From positions 32,467 through 96,466 of the forward strand of contig NZ_JALGBZ010000008.1 in NCBI RefSeq assembly GCF_023757625.1: 64,000 bases of DNA. Direction: 5' to 3'. Of this stretch, positions 24,473 to 33,923 are shown piece by piece; the first letter of the stretch is position 1, and the number at the start of each line of letters is the position of its first letter. This stretch comes from Halomonas sp. S3-1-1 (lineage in GTDB: Bacteria; Pseudomonadota; Gammaproteobacteria; Pseudomonadales; Halomonadaceae). A program made the translations under genes and the position numbers. The notes under the pieces are model-generated. The model saw only the letters and a program-made list of their open reading frames with translations, was not told where the DNA came from and did not search any database.

Positions 24473-25621
24473 ATGTTTCAGCCATATCTCGTCTCCCGCC
24501 CACTGCGGCGGCTATCTCTTGCTGCAGCTTACCTGAGCGCTCTTGCCGGTGTGCTGACGCTATCCGGGTGTGCGCTGGCGCCGGGGGGGCACCTTGATGC
24601 CAATACACAAGCCGCGCCCATCGATAACTTGATCGATGTTCAGCCTATTACGCCGGGGCTTTTAGCGACCATGCCGCACGCAGGCAATCGCGCCACGCCC
24701 ATGCCAAGCGAGCTTCGCCAGGCAATCGATGAATGGGAGTACCGTATCGGTGCCGGCGATGTGCTGAGTATCGTCGTATACGATCATCCTGAATTGACCA
24801 TTCCCGCCGGCAGCGAACGCGGGGCGGAAGAGGGCGGTAATCGAGTGCGCAGCGACGGCACTATTTTTTACCCCTTTGCCGGTCGTGTTCAGGTCGCCGG
24901 ATTGACCCTGGAAGAGGTACGCGAACTGCTGACTCAGCGCCTGAGTGGCGTTATTCAAACGCCTCAAGTGGACGTCAGCGTCGCCGCTTTTCGCTCGCAG
25001 AAGGTTCAGGTAAGCGGTGCCGTTGCAAGTCCGGGTAGCGTGCCCGTCACGACCGTGCCGCTCACTGTGATCGATGCCGTGAGCCAGACAGGGGGCGCTA
25101 CCGAAGACGCCAATTGGCACGAGGTATATCTGACTCGAAACGGCGTGGAGCAGCGCCTTTCTCTTTTCAGCCTGTTGCGTGAAGGTGATCAAACCCAAAA
25201 CCGATTGCTGCGAGATGGCGATGTACTGCACATACCCAGCGCTGAGAGCCAAGTGGTTTCCGTCATGGGGCAGGTGAATTCGCCTGGCAATGTTCGCTTG
25301 GGTAACGAGCGTTTATCGCTTTCTGATGTGCTAGCGCAAGCGGGCGGCGTCAATGAAGTCACCGCCGAACCTTCGGGCATCTTTGTCATTCGCGGTAATG
25401 AACTGGGCAGCGACCGCTTGGCGACCGTTTATCAGTTGGATATAAGCAATGCCGCTGCCTTCGTACTGGGAAGCCGGTTTGCGATGCAGCCAAATGACGT
25501 GGTGTACGTGACCACCGCACCAATTGCCCGCTGGAACCGTGTGATCAGTCAACTCCTGCCGTCCGTTCGCTTGCCAGGCTATGCCGCAGGCAGTATTTCC
25601 GACTCACGTGATCTGCAATAA
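24473..25621 (+). CDS. wza: Wza-type outer-membrane polysaccharide export lipoprotein
   Basis: A protein of 382 residues that forms the outer-membrane channel for exported polymer. The signal peptide ends in a lipobox LSGC with Cys33. The polysaccharide-export (PES) domain follows at about residues 85-185 (YRIGAGDVLSIVVYDHPEL and DGTIFYPFAGRVQVAGLT), then two SLBB domains (VQVSGAVASPGSVPVT and VVSVMGQVNSPGNVRL), and a C-terminal amphipathic segment (PIARWNRVISQLLPSV) expected to insert in the outer membrane. It is the first gene of the rightward exopolysaccharide operon. Its ribosome site is weak. Confidence 0.95.
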   Translation: MFQPYLVSRPLRRLSLAAAYLSALAGVLTLSGCALAPGGHLDANTQAAPIDNLIDVQPITPGLLATMPHAGNRATPMPSELRQAIDEWEYRIGAGDVLSIVVYDHPELTIPAGSERGAEEGGNRVRSDGTIFYPFAGRVQVAGLTLEEVRELLTQRLSGVIQTPQVDVSVAAFRSQKVQVSGAVASPGSVPVTTVPLTVIDAVSQTGGATEDANWHEVYLTRNGVEQRLSLFSLLREGDQTQNRLLRDGDVLHIPSAESQVVSVMGQVNSPGNVRLGNERLSLSDVLAQAGGVNEVTAEPSGIFVIRGNELGSDRLATVYQLDISNAAAFVLGSRFAMQPNDVVYVTTAPIARWNRVISQLLPSVRLPGYAAGSISDSRDLQ

Positions 25622-25671
25622 AACTCTGATATAACGTCGCCATAACGATTCGAAGCAGGATAGTCACCGCC

Positions 25672-26112
25672 ATGTTTCAGCATATTTTAGTGGTATGTGT
25701 GGGCAACGTATGCCGTAGCCCCGTGGCGGAGGCCATGCTTCGAAAGCGCCTGCCGGGCAGGCAGTTTTCGTCTGCCGGGTTGGGCGCGCTGGTAGGTAGC
25801 CAAATCGATGCCAATGCTCGTGCCTTGGCTGAGAAGGACGGGCTCGAGATGGGTGACCATCAGGCTCGCCAGCTTACCCGAGAGATGCTCGATCGCGCCG
25901 ATCTGATACTAGTCATGAGCGACCAGCAGCGTCTGGCTGTCGCAGAGCTTTCTTCAGCCGCGCTTGGCAAAACGATGCGGCTAGGACAGTGGCTTGAAAA
26001 TGGTCGGGGCAAGGATATCCCTGACCCGTATCGAAAAAGTGCGGAAATATTTCAGCACGTTCATCAGCTAATGGATCAGGCCGTACAAGCCTGGGTCTCG
26101 AAGCTGGCGTAA
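25672..26112 (+). CDS. wzb: Low-molecular-weight protein tyrosine phosphatase Wzb
   Basis: A 146-residue cytoplasmic phosphatase that dephosphorylates the Wzc kinase. The P-loop CVGNVCRS is at residues 9-16 (Cys9 nucleophile, Arg15), and the general acid Asp is in DPYRKS at about residue 118. GCAGGA precedes the ATG. It lies 50 bp after wza and 38 bp before wzc, in the standard order. Confidence 0.95.
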   Translation: MFQHILVVCVGNVCRSPVAEAMLRKRLPGRQFSSAGLGALVGSQIDANARALAEKDGLEMGDHQARQLTREMLDRADLILVMSDQQRLAVAELSSAALGKTMRLGQWLENGRGKDIPDPYRKSAEIFQHVHQLMDQAVQAWVSKLA

Positions 26113-26150
26113 CGTCGCCCCTGAATAGCCAAAATGGATGTAGCCAAAGC

Positions 26151-28382
26151 ATGAGTGATGTGACGGCCCAGCGCCCTGTTGGAAACGATAGTGATGAAAT
26201 CGATTTAGGCCGCCTATTCGGTCTGCTGCTGGACAAAAAGTGGTGGATTGTGGGAATCACCGGGATATTCGCCGCTATTGGCGTTCTCGTGGCCTTGAGC
26301 GCAACGCCTGTTTACCAAGGGGATGCGCTGGTACAAGTCGAAAAGCGATCGTCGATCAACCCGCTGGAGGGGTTGGGCGACATGCTGGGGCCGGAGAGTG
26401 AGTCCTCGACGTCTGCCGAAGTGCAGATTTTGCAGTCGCGCATGGTGCTAGGCCAAGTGGTCGATCGCATCTCGCTCGATACCGTAGTAACACCTAATAC
26501 GCTCCCCCTTATTGGCGGCTTCATTCAGCGCCGCGGTATCAATCGGCCTGACTTCATGCAGGGCCACGCAAGTGTATGGGGTAACGAGAGTATCGATGTC
26601 GGCCGACTCGAAGTGGACGATGCCTACCGTGGTATGCCCTTCACCCTGAAAGTAGAAAACGAGTCTGCCAGCGAGTACTCGCTATGGTTAAACGGCGAGC
26701 GTTTGGGTAATGGCCAGGTAGGCGAATTTAGCAGCTTCCTTGAGGGCGCCGTACAGGTGAGCGTGGTAGAGCTCTCTGCTACTCCGGGCGCTGAATTCAT
26801 CTTGACCAAAGCGGTTCGCTCCAATGCTATTAACCACTTGAGAGGTAATCTGAGCGTAAGCGAGCAGGGTGGTGGTGGACGTGGCGGCAGTACCGGCATC
26901 TTCAAACTCACTTTGAAGGGTGAAAATAGGCAGGCTATTCGCCGCTCTCTTAATGCAGTTATAGAAACGTTTTTGACCCAAAACGTCGAGCGGCAATCCG
27001 CTGAGGCCGAACAGCGCCTGGCGTTTTTGGAAGAGCAGTCGCCGGAACTGCGCGAGCAGCTCAACTCCGCTGAAAACCGTCTCAACGAATACCGGGTCAA
27101 CGCCGAAAGCGTGGATCTTAACAGCGAGTCTCAGGCAGCAATCAACCGTTACATCGCGTTGGAGCAAAACCTCAACGAACTGGAACTTCAGGAGGCGGAG
27201 CTGTCTCAGCGCTTCACTCCAAACCACCCGAGTTACCAAGCGCTTTTGCGCCAAAAGCGACGCCTACAAAACGATTTGGATCAGTTGGACGAGCAGGTCA
27301 GCCAGCTTCCTGAAACCCAGCAGGAGATCGTTCGTCTAACGCGCGAAGTGGAAGTGACGCAAGCCATTTACGTTAACGTGTTGAACAAAACCCAGGAACT
27401 ACAGATGACCCGCGCCGGCACCGTGGGCAACGTGCGTATCATCGATGACGCCCTCGTAGGCGGTGGCCCTATTGCGCCGAGAAAATCGCTCATCGTAATG
27501 GTCGCGACACTGCTTGGGGGAATGTTGGCCGTTGGAGGAGTGCTGGCGCTGGGACTCCTTCGCCGGGGAATAGAATCCGCCGAACAGATCGAGCAAAGCG
27601 GATTGCCGGTATATGCAACGATCCCGCTATCGGAAGCGCAGCAGAAACTGGTACGTAAAGTAAAAGGTAAAAAAGATAAACGAAGCCATCAGGTCATCAG
27701 CGGCATTTTGGCCAAGCACGACCCTACCGATCTTTCCATAGAGGCGCTGCGCGGTCTTCGTACTAGCCTGCATTTCGCGATGATGGAAGCCAAAAATTCA
27801 TGTTTGATGATCACCGGTTCGAGCCCCGGTATCGGTAAGAGTTTTATAGCGGTGAACCTGGCCGCCGTGTGCGCTCAGGCAGGGCAAAAGGTCCTCGTAA
27901 TTGATGCGGACATGCGCAAGGGCCACATTCATCATGCATTTGGTGGGCAAAGCGCCGAAGGCCTTTCTGACGTACTTTCTGGTCGCAGTGGCTGGCAAAC
28001 ACAGGTGCGCGCAAGCCAGGTAGAGGGGCTGAGCTATATGTCTCGAGGCATCGCGCCGCCTAATCCCTCCGAGCTATTGATGAGCCAGCATTTCGCTCAG
28101 CTACTTAGTGAAGCCGAGCGGCAGTTTGATCTGGTGATCGTGGATACTCCGCCAGTACTGGCAGTGACCGACCCCGCCGTGGTGGGTAGTCATTGTGGTA
28201 CGACCTTGTTATTGGCACGTTTTGAAATCAATACGTTGAAAGAGCTACAGCACGCAGCTCGCCGACTGGAAGCGGCAGGCGTGGTGGTGAAAGGTGCCAT
28301 TTTGAATGCCATGGAGAAAAAGGCGGCCAACAGTTACGGCTATGGCTACTACCAGTACAGCTATAAATCAGTCAACGAGTAA
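26151..28382 (+). CDS. wzc: Wzc-type polysaccharide co-polymerase and tyrosine autokinase
   Basis: A 743-residue inner-membrane protein. An N-terminal Wzz domain is flanked by two membrane helices (about residues 35-55 and 445-465), with long coiled coils between (residues ~285-410). The cytoplasmic BY-kinase domain has Walker A SSPGIGKSF (~558), Walker A' VLVIDADMRKG (~582) and Walker B LVIVDTPP (~662). The C-terminus has a tyrosine cluster, YGYGYYQYSY, the autophosphorylation tail removed by Wzb. It controls chain length and export with Wza. Confidence 0.95.
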   Translation: MSDVTAQRPVGNDSDEIDLGRLFGLLLDKKWWIVGITGIFAAIGVLVALSATPVYQGDALVQVEKRSSINPLEGLGDMLGPESESSTSAEVQILQSRMVLGQVVDRISLDTVVTPNTLPLIGGFIQRRGINRPDFMQGHASVWGNESIDVGRLEVDDAYRGMPFTLKVENESASEYSLWLNGERLGNGQVGEFSSFLEGAVQVSVVELSATPGAEFILTKAVRSNAINHLRGNLSVSEQGGGGRGGSTGIFKLTLKGENRQAIRRSLNAVIETFLTQNVERQSAEAEQRLAFLEEQSPELREQLNSAENRLNEYRVNAESVDLNSESQAAINRYIALEQNLNELELQEAELSQRFTPNHPSYQALLRQKRRLQNDLDQLDEQVSQLPETQQEIVRLTREVEVTQAIYVNVLNKTQELQMTRAGTVGNVRIIDDALVGGGPIAPRKSLIVMVATLLGGMLAVGGVLALGLLRRGIESAEQIEQSGLPVYATIPLSEAQQKLVRKVKGKKDKRSHQVISGILAKHDPTDLSIEALRGLRTSLHFAMMEAKNSCLMITGSSPGIGKSFIAVNLAAVCAQAGQKVLVIDADMRKGHIHHAFGGQSAEGLSDVLSGRSGWQTQVRASQVEGLSYMSRGIAPPNPSELLMSQHFAQLLSEAERQFDLVIVDTPPVLAVTDPAVVGSHCGTTLLLARFEINTLKELQHAARRLEAAGVVVKGAILNAMEKKAANSYGYGYYQYSYKSVNE

Positions 28383-28490
28383 ACCCTCGCTCGAACGGCC
28401 TGGCTGGTTTGAAAGCTCAAGTCAGGCCGCTCGAGCATCAATAATGCGCCTGGTTAGCGCCCTGGGAGCTATAACGAATACTGCGGCCCT
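28383..28490. other. Gap after wzc with a hairpin
   Basis: No convincing gene. An imperfect stem with ACTGCGG/CCGCAGT arms spans about 28480-28506; it has one bulge and no T tract, so it is at most a weak terminator or a processing site. The following 207 bp hold a doubtful small frame. Confidence 0.5.
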
Positions 28491-28697
28491 TTGGTGGGCC
28501 CGCAGTGGGAAAGCGTAGCCACGAGCAGGGTACGGTTGGAGACGCGGGATTACATCTTGGTGATTTTTGCGCAGTGGCCTATCAGGGATGTGTTTTTTCA
28601 AGATGTTGAACAAGGCTACGAGATAGTAGGTCGCTCTCCCATCAACCGGGTGTGGAAGTTTTATGAGTATTATCGACGGTATGGCGCTATTAATTGA
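28491..28697 (+). CDS. Small hypothetical frame coupled to the flippase gene (doubtful)
   Basis: A frame of up to 68 residues with no family I recognise. Starts would be TTG (28491) or GTG (28494) without a good ribosome site. Its TGA (28695-28697) overlaps the flippase ATG (28697) in a TGATG arrangement like others in this operon. The C-terminal part (VWKFYEYYRRYGAIN) is aromatic and basic, and could be the remnant of a larger gene lost from the gap. It may also be chance. Confidence 0.25.
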   Translation: MVGPQWESVATSRVRLETRDYILVIFAQWPIRDVFFQDVEQGYEIVGRSPINRVWKFYEYYRRYGAIN

Positions 28698-30025
28698 TGA
28701 ATAGTCTAGCTCTGGGCAAGCTGCGCGTACGCGCGAGTAAATTCAGCAAAAGTAGTTTCGTGCGCAACGTTGTTGCCGTGGCAACGGGCATAGCAGCGGC
28801 TCAGGCCATTTCGCTTGCTTTTATGCCGTTTCTTACTCGGCTTTACGGCCCCGAGGCGTTCGGTGCGCTCGCCGCATTCACGGCAGTGATCAATATCATT
28901 TCACCCATTGCCACACTTGGCTATGCCAATGCGATCGTGATGCCGCAAACCGAGGAGGGGGCTACGGCGGTCGCTCGGCTGTCACTCATTTGTGCTTCTA
29001 TCATGGCACCGGTCGCGCTTGTGATCGTTTTGCTTTTTCGCGCACCGATTGCCCACTCGTTGGGGCTGGAAGCAGCACCGTACTTGTTGTATCTGATACC
29101 CGTGGCTTTACTGTTAAGTGCACTATTGTCAGTGGCAAACCAGTCCGCTATTCGAGAGGGGCTTTTCAAGCAAAAGGCGCGCTCCTACGTAGCCAGTACG
29201 TTTTTAATGAATCTGGGGAAATTGGCCGGTGGTCTTTTAGCCCCTTACGGCTTGCTGCTGATTATTATCATGATAGGGGGCAAGGCGCTTAACTTCACCA
29301 TGTTGCTTTCCCGCGTCCCCAAAAAAGGCGCTTTCGAGGTGCGCCGCTGGTTCGGACGTGCAGGTATTCGCAAGGCCGCGATCGAACAGCGTGATTTTGT
29401 GCTCTATCGCATGCCGCAAAGCATGATTAATGCAGCGTCTCTCGGACTTCCGGTGCTCGTCCTGACTTCCTTGTTCAGCGCTTCCATTGCCGGGCAATAC
29501 TCCATCACCACATTGGTTCTCGGCGCGCCGATCATGCTGCTTGGGCAATCCGTGCTGGAGGTTTTTTTCCCCCGCGTCACAGAAGCCGTTCGTCGAAATC
29601 CCGCGAACGCGTTGCCGTTGATACAGCGTGCCACGCTTGGGATGGCGTGCATCGGGATTGTTCCCTTTGGTGTCATCGCTTTATGGGGGGACATCTTGCT
29701 TCCCTGGTTCTTTGGCGATGAATGGCTGCGTGCTGGTGAATACTCGCGTTGGGTTGCCTTATGGATGGCTAGCGTTTTAGCGACCCGACCCGCGGTCTCT
29801 TCAATGCCGGTATTGCGCATGCAGGGAACACTTCTCATTTATGAAGTCGCTATTACTGCTGCTCGGGTACTGTCGCTTTTCATTGGCGCCAATCTCGGGA
29901 ACGACATCGTCGCAGTAGCGGTTTTTGCGCTCGTTAATGTAGCAGGATACCTGGTGCTTCTCTTACTCGTTTTGAGAAAGGCAGCGGCAATAAAACGGAG
30001 AGGCAACGATGCTTACATCACTTAA
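28697..30025 (+). CDS. wzx: Wzx-type polysaccharide flippase
   Basis: A protein of about 442 residues with some 12 hydrophobic helices, of the MOP exporter superfamily (polysaccharide transporter). The N-terminus has ATGIAAAQAISLAFMPFLTRLYGPEAFGALAAF, in which the FLTRLYGPEAFG segment is a strong marker for Wzx/RfbX-type flippases. It would turn the lipid-linked repeat unit to the periplasmic face. The ATG at 28697 is preferred over a TTG one codon earlier. It overlaps the pyruvyltransferase gene by 17 bp. Confidence 0.88.
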   Translation: MNSLALGKLRVRASKFSKSSFVRNVVAVATGIAAAQAISLAFMPFLTRLYGPEAFGALAAFTAVINIISPIATLGYANAIVMPQTEEGATAVARLSLICASIMAPVALVIVLLFRAPIAHSLGLEAAPYLLYLIPVALLLSALLSVANQSAIREGLFKQKARSYVASTFLMNLGKLAGGLLAPYGLLLIIIMIGGKALNFTMLLSRVPKKGAFEVRRWFGRAGIRKAAIEQRDFVLYRMPQSMINAASLGLPVLVLTSLFSASIAGQYSITTLVLGAPIMLLGQSVLEVFFPRVTEAVRRNPANALPLIQRATLGMACIGIVPFGVIALWGDILLPWFFGDEWLRAGEYSRWVALWMASVLATRPAVSSMPVLRMQGTLLIYEVAITAARVLSLFIGANLGNDIVAVAVFALVNVAGYLVLLLLVLRKAAAIKRRGNDAYIT

Positions 30026-31088
30026 AAGTAAAATACCCTTATCGATCAAGCAAAAATTGCAAGGCGTGCTGTCTGCACGACGCATGCAGCTTCCCGACGC
30101 GCCACGCTGCTTCGTCTTTTTGGCAGCGGACTATGGAAACATAGGCGATCTTGCGATCACGGCTGCGCAACAAAACTATCTTTCGCGGCACCTGCCCAAC
30201 CATCAACTCGTATCGGTGCCCATTAGCGATACACGGGCAGTGATTCGCTCGATACGCAAAAAAGCGGTCAAGGAAGACGTCGTCACGATCATCGGTGGCG
30301 GCAACATGGGGTCTTTGTATCCTGATATCGAAGCGTTGCGACAGCTGGTCATTCGTTCCTTTCCACGCAATCGGGTGGTGTGTTTCCCCCAGACGCTTGA
30401 TTGGGATGACTCCGAGCAGTCTCAGCGTGCGGTCGACAGAATTGTGCGGGTATATTCGAGGCATCAAAACCTTTATCTACACGCGCGCGAAGCCGTGAGC
30501 TTTGAAAAACTCAAAAAGCTGTTTGCCGACCATAAAAAGCCGGCAGTGCGTTTTGTTCCCGATATCGTTCTCAGCGCGACGGCCGTCGATTTCGGGGTCA
30601 ATAATAGTGTCGAGCCACGTGGAGCGCTGCTTTGTTTGCGAGACGATCGTGAGCGTTCGTTAAGCGATCATCAGCATCAAACGCTTTTGAAAGCTCTCAC
30701 CGATGCAGGACTGGTGACCGAGGTAACCGATACCCATGCAGGTGGCTCGTGCCTTTCTTCAGAACGCTGTGCCGAATTACTGCAGGGAAAACTCAGTCAG
30801 TTTCAAAGTGCGCAGCTTGTGGTAACCGACCGCCTTCATGGCATGATCCTGGCCGCACTGGCGGGAACTCCGTGCCTGGTTTTACCCAACTCCAACCATA
30901 AGATTCGTCAAACCTGGACAGACTGGTTGCGTGATGTTCCTCAAGTACGCTTTTTAGAGCTTGGCGAGCTTTCCAATATCGACGGGATCGTTCAAGACGT
31001 TCTCGCCATCCCGCGTCGCGAGCCTGCACACCCAGTGATAGAACCCGCACATTATAACGATCTCCGTATGGCGGTTGCTGATTCATGA
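30009..31088 (+). CDS. Polysaccharide pyruvyl transferase family protein
   Basis: A 359-residue member of the pyruvyl transferase (WcaK/CsaB/EpsO-like) family, with a GT-B-like fold. Diagnostic segments are AADYGNIGDLAIT at about residue 38, TIIGGGNMGSLYPD, a central VPDIVLS, and VVTDRLHGMILAALAGTPCLVL near residue 275. It would transfer pyruvate from PEP as a ketal to a sugar of the repeat unit, adding negative charge. The start overlaps the flippase gene and its stop overlaps the next start (ATGA). Confidence 0.87.
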   Translation: MLTSLKSKIPLSIKQKLQGVLSARRMQLPDAPRCFVFLAADYGNIGDLAITAAQQNYLSRHLPNHQLVSVPISDTRAVIRSIRKKAVKEDVVTIIGGGNMGSLYPDIEALRQLVIRSFPRNRVVCFPQTLDWDDSEQSQRAVDRIVRVYSRHQNLYLHAREAVSFEKLKKLFADHKKPAVRFVPDIVLSATAVDFGVNNSVEPRGALLCLRDDRERSLSDHQHQTLLKALTDAGLVTEVTDTHAGGSCLSSERCAELLQGKLSQFQSAQLVVTDRLHGMILAALAGTPCLVLPNSNHKIRQTWTDWLRDVPQVRFLELGELSNIDGIVQDVLAIPRREPAHPVIEPAHYNDLRMAVADS

Positions 31089-32095
31089 TTTCTGACACCT
31101 CTCCACTGGTATCCATTATTGTTCCCGTTTTCAACGTTGAGTTTTATCTCTACGAATGCCTGGATTCGGTTCGTCGCCAAACCTACGGCCGCCTTGAAAT
31201 CATCGTGGTAGAGGACTGCTCGACCGATGGATCGCTGGCCAAGCTCGATGCCCACCTTGAAGACGACCGCGTACGCGTGATTCAACACGACACGAATTCG
31301 GGGTTGTCGGCGGCACGAAATACCGGTATCGAAGCCGCCCAGGGTGAGTTTGTGCTGTTCGTGGATTCGGATGATGCGATCGCACCGGAACTGGTCGAGA
31401 CATGCCTTGCTCGAGCGATCGAAACTGAGGCTGATGTGGTGATGTTCGATTTTGCTGTTTTCCATGACGGCGAACCGCTGCCGGGGAGCGACGGGCGTAT
31501 CGATATGCATCAAGCACGCTCGCTTACCGAGGTCGAATACTTCAAACTTCCGCATTTTGCTTGGCTGAAGTTCATTCGAGCTGAGCTTCTGGATGATCCA
31601 CGGTTACGGTTCCCGGTAGGGCATTACTACGAGGATTGGCCGTTTCATTGGGAACTGGGATTCTTGACCCGAAAAATCGAACGCATTCCCAATCGCTTTT
31701 ATCAGTACCGGCAGCGCTCGGGTTCGATCACCGCCGCCGGGGATCGCAAGCTTTTGCACATCTTCTCGGCACACCGGCTAATTCTCGACATCGTTGAGCG
31801 CCACTCTGCCTCGGTGGGCGTTCGGCAACTACTGGCGACTAAAATTTACCGTGGCATCTGGTTTGTGGTGATGACGATTCAACATGACTTTCTGAAAGAG
31901 GCCTTGCTAGCCGCGCGCAATCACCTTGCCAGCACTCGAAAAGCGCGACAAAGCGCATCACCTGCGCCCAGGGTTAAAGTGCTGTTGGCCGCCCTTCGAC
32001 TGCCTAAGCCTTTCGCCTATAGCTCTATTCGCTCCCTTCGTGCGGCGTTGTCCAGGCTTTCATCTTATCGCCGCAATGCCACGTCGTCTGCCTAG
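31085..32095 (+). CDS. Glycosyltransferase family 2
   Basis: A 336-residue GT2 enzyme (GT-A fold): VSIIVPVFNVEFYLYECLDSV at the N-terminus, VEDCSTDGS, GLSAARNTGIEAAQGEFVLFVDSDD with the DXD-type metal site at about residues 97-99, and YEDWPFHWELG as the acceptor-side acid region. It probably adds one sugar to the repeat unit on the cytoplasmic membrane; donor and linkage cannot be told. It begins inside the stop of the previous gene (ATGA). Confidence 0.9.
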   Translation: MISDTSPLVSIIVPVFNVEFYLYECLDSVRRQTYGRLEIIVVEDCSTDGSLAKLDAHLEDDRVRVIQHDTNSGLSAARNTGIEAAQGEFVLFVDSDDAIAPELVETCLARAIETEADVVMFDFAVFHDGEPLPGSDGRIDMHQARSLTEVEYFKLPHFAWLKFIRAELLDDPRLRFPVGHYYEDWPFHWELGFLTRKIERIPNRFYQYRQRSGSITAAGDRKLLHIFSAHRLILDIVERHSASVGVRQLLATKIYRGIWFVVMTIQHDFLKEALLAARNHLASTRKARQSASPAPRVKVLLAALRLPKPFAYSSIRSLRAALSRLSSYRRNATSSA

Positions 32096-32120
32096 TCACC
32101 GAACGGGATATCACTGCTTT

Positions 32121-33923
32121 ATGGCTCAGTACGTATTTATAAAATTTCGAGACCCAACTGCATCGGGGAGCGCGCTTTCTCGACTCGAGAGCATCTGTGA
32201 GATGTTGACGCCCCATTCGCTTCAGGGACGCTGTAACCACATCGTCGCCGAGTGGCCGGGTAGCTCGGGCGGCTATTACGCCATTCAAAATAGCGATAGC
32301 GTATCCGATCAAGCTGCCGGGCAACTGACCATTGGGTGGGTAGCCTCTGATGAGGATGAAGAAGCGTCAATGGAGCGTCACAGCGTGCAGGCAGACGGTT
32401 CTTACGCGGTTATTCAGGCGAATACTCAGGAAGTATCTTTTTTTACTGATCAGTTCGGCTCTCGCACGCTTTGGTACTACATGGATGACGAAATGCTCGT
32501 CGTCTCCACTTCGCAGCGAGCGATCGTTCGGTTCAAGGGCGCATTCGCTCCCAATCAAGCGGCCACCGGCTGGTTTCTTTCCTCCGGTTGCCAAGGCCCC
32601 TTCGCGGCCTGGGATGAAAAAATCGTACAGGTGAAACCTGGTCTTGAGTATGTTCTGGATGTGAGTCAATGGCAGATCGACGGTCGTCCAAAACCGGGCA
32701 TTGCGTTGCCACAATCGGGTAAAGAGTCGTCTCAAAACTACCTGGACCAGTTCGAATCCCAGGTGATCGATACGATCAAAAAGATCGTGGGCTCCCATGA
32801 AGCTGGTGAGGTGTTGTTGCCTTTGTCCGGCGGTTTGGATAGCCGGCTGCTACTGGCGCTTTCACGAGAGGCCGGCGTGGCTTCCAACGTCGAGCTGGTT
32901 AACTGGGGCATCGAACAGCGAGACACGGTTTTCGATGACAAACGCGCAGCGCAGCGTATTGCCGATACCTACAGAAAACCGCTTTTGGATCGGTTTCTGC
33001 CTACGCAAGGCGGTGACTACGACGATGTGCTGGACAGATTTGTAGAAGCCTCGGAAGGCAGGATTGATCACTTTAATGCCTATACCGATGGCTTCTCCAT
33101 GTGGGATGAGTTTTATCGCTCGGGTTTTCGTTGTGCGCTACGGGGAGACATTCCTTTTCCGACCGCCATCTATGCCGATCAGCTTTCTGCAAGGCAGCAA
33201 CTGGGGTTTGCCACGTTCGAGGATTATGCGAACACACGGCATTTTTCAGCGCTCTTCGACCAACGCTCAGCGTCACTTGATGTCGCGTTGTTACCCGGAG
33301 AAACGCTGGTTCAATGGCGGGATCGCCTGTATGCCAGCTATCGCATCCCCATGGTGGTTTCGGCATTCACCGATCTAGTGAGTGGCCATGTTGAAAATTA
33401 CTCTCCCATGATGAGCTGGTCGTTGTTCAAGGCGTACGTTGCGCTTCCCGACCATGCCAAGGGGGATAAAAAACACATTAGAACGCTGTGGAGAAAGCAC
33501 GATCATAGCGGCGTGCCGTCGCATGCCGAGGGGTCTCTAGCGTCTCCGGTTTCGTTTTTTCAAAACACAACCGGACGTCGATTCATGAATGACTACCTGA
33601 CGACGCTTCGCCAGAGTCAGCGCTTTCCCACCCCGGTGCTGGATATGGCATCCGCACCCTCCGAAGAGAACGATCAACAGACCCCCACACGATCAGCTAA
33701 ATTGTTGCGAACGGGGCGTAGCTGGGTCTCCAGACACTTGCCGCGAAGCCTCAAAGCTTATCTCAAGGCCAAGCGACCTTATAGGCTATCGCCACAAACA
33801 TTGGCTTACCGTTTGGTTCTCGTGGATAAAATTTTAAACATGTATGAGGCCGACGCAAAACAGGGAGCTGTCCAGCGCCCGAACGCTCAGGGAACCGCTC
33901 ATTTGGCTCAGGGAAAATCGTGA
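32121..33923 (+). CDS. Asparagine-synthase-like amidotransferase with degenerate glutaminase domain
   Basis: A protein of 600 residues. The N-terminal ~200 residues have an Ntn-glutaminase-like fold (DGSYAVIQANT, then FFTDQFGSRTLWYY and VVSTSQRAIV), but residue 2 is Ala, so the Cys nucleophile of class-II amidotransferases is missing. The synthase domain has the PP-loop SGGLDS at 236-241. Asn synthetase relatives in O-antigen loci are thought to amidate uronic acids (for example WbpS); without Cys2 this one would need free ammonia or another amine. The ATG at 32121 is chosen as the homology starts there; the open frame extends back into the GT2 gene. Its TGA overlaps the next ATG (TGATG). Confidence 0.82.
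   Translation: MAQYVFIKFRDPTASGSALSRLESICEMLTPHSLQGRCNHIVAEWPGSSGGYYAIQNSDSVSDQAAGQLTIGWVASDEDEEASMERHSVQADGSYAVIQANTQEVSFFTDQFGSRTLWYYMDDEMLVVSTSQRAIVRFKGAFAPNQAATGWFLSSGCQGPFAAWDEKIVQVKPGLEYVLDVSQWQIDGRPKPGIALPQSGKESSQNYLDQFESQVIDTIKKIVGSHEAGEVLLPLSGGLDSRLLLALSREAGVASNVELVNWGIEQRDTVFDDKRAAQRIADTYRKPLLDRFLPTQGGDYDDVLDRFVEASEGRIDHFNAYTDGFSMWDEFYRSGFRCALRGDIPFPTAIYADQLSARQQLGFATFEDYANTRHFSALFDQRSASLDVALLPGETLVQWRDRLYASYRIPMVVSAFTDLVSGHVENYSPMMSWSLFKAYVALPDHAKGDKKHIRTLWRKHDHSGVPSHAEGSLASPVSFFQNTTGRRFMNDYLTTLRQSQRFPTPVLDMASAPSEENDQQTPTRSAKLLRTGRSWVSRHLPRSLKAYLKAKRPYRLSPQTLAYRLVLVDKILNMYEADAKQGAVQRPNAQGTAHLAQGKS

Noticed and set aside
28306..28518. 70-residue plus frame at the end of wzc
   Set aside because: It overlaps the Wzc tyrosine tail out of frame and has no homology or ribosome site.
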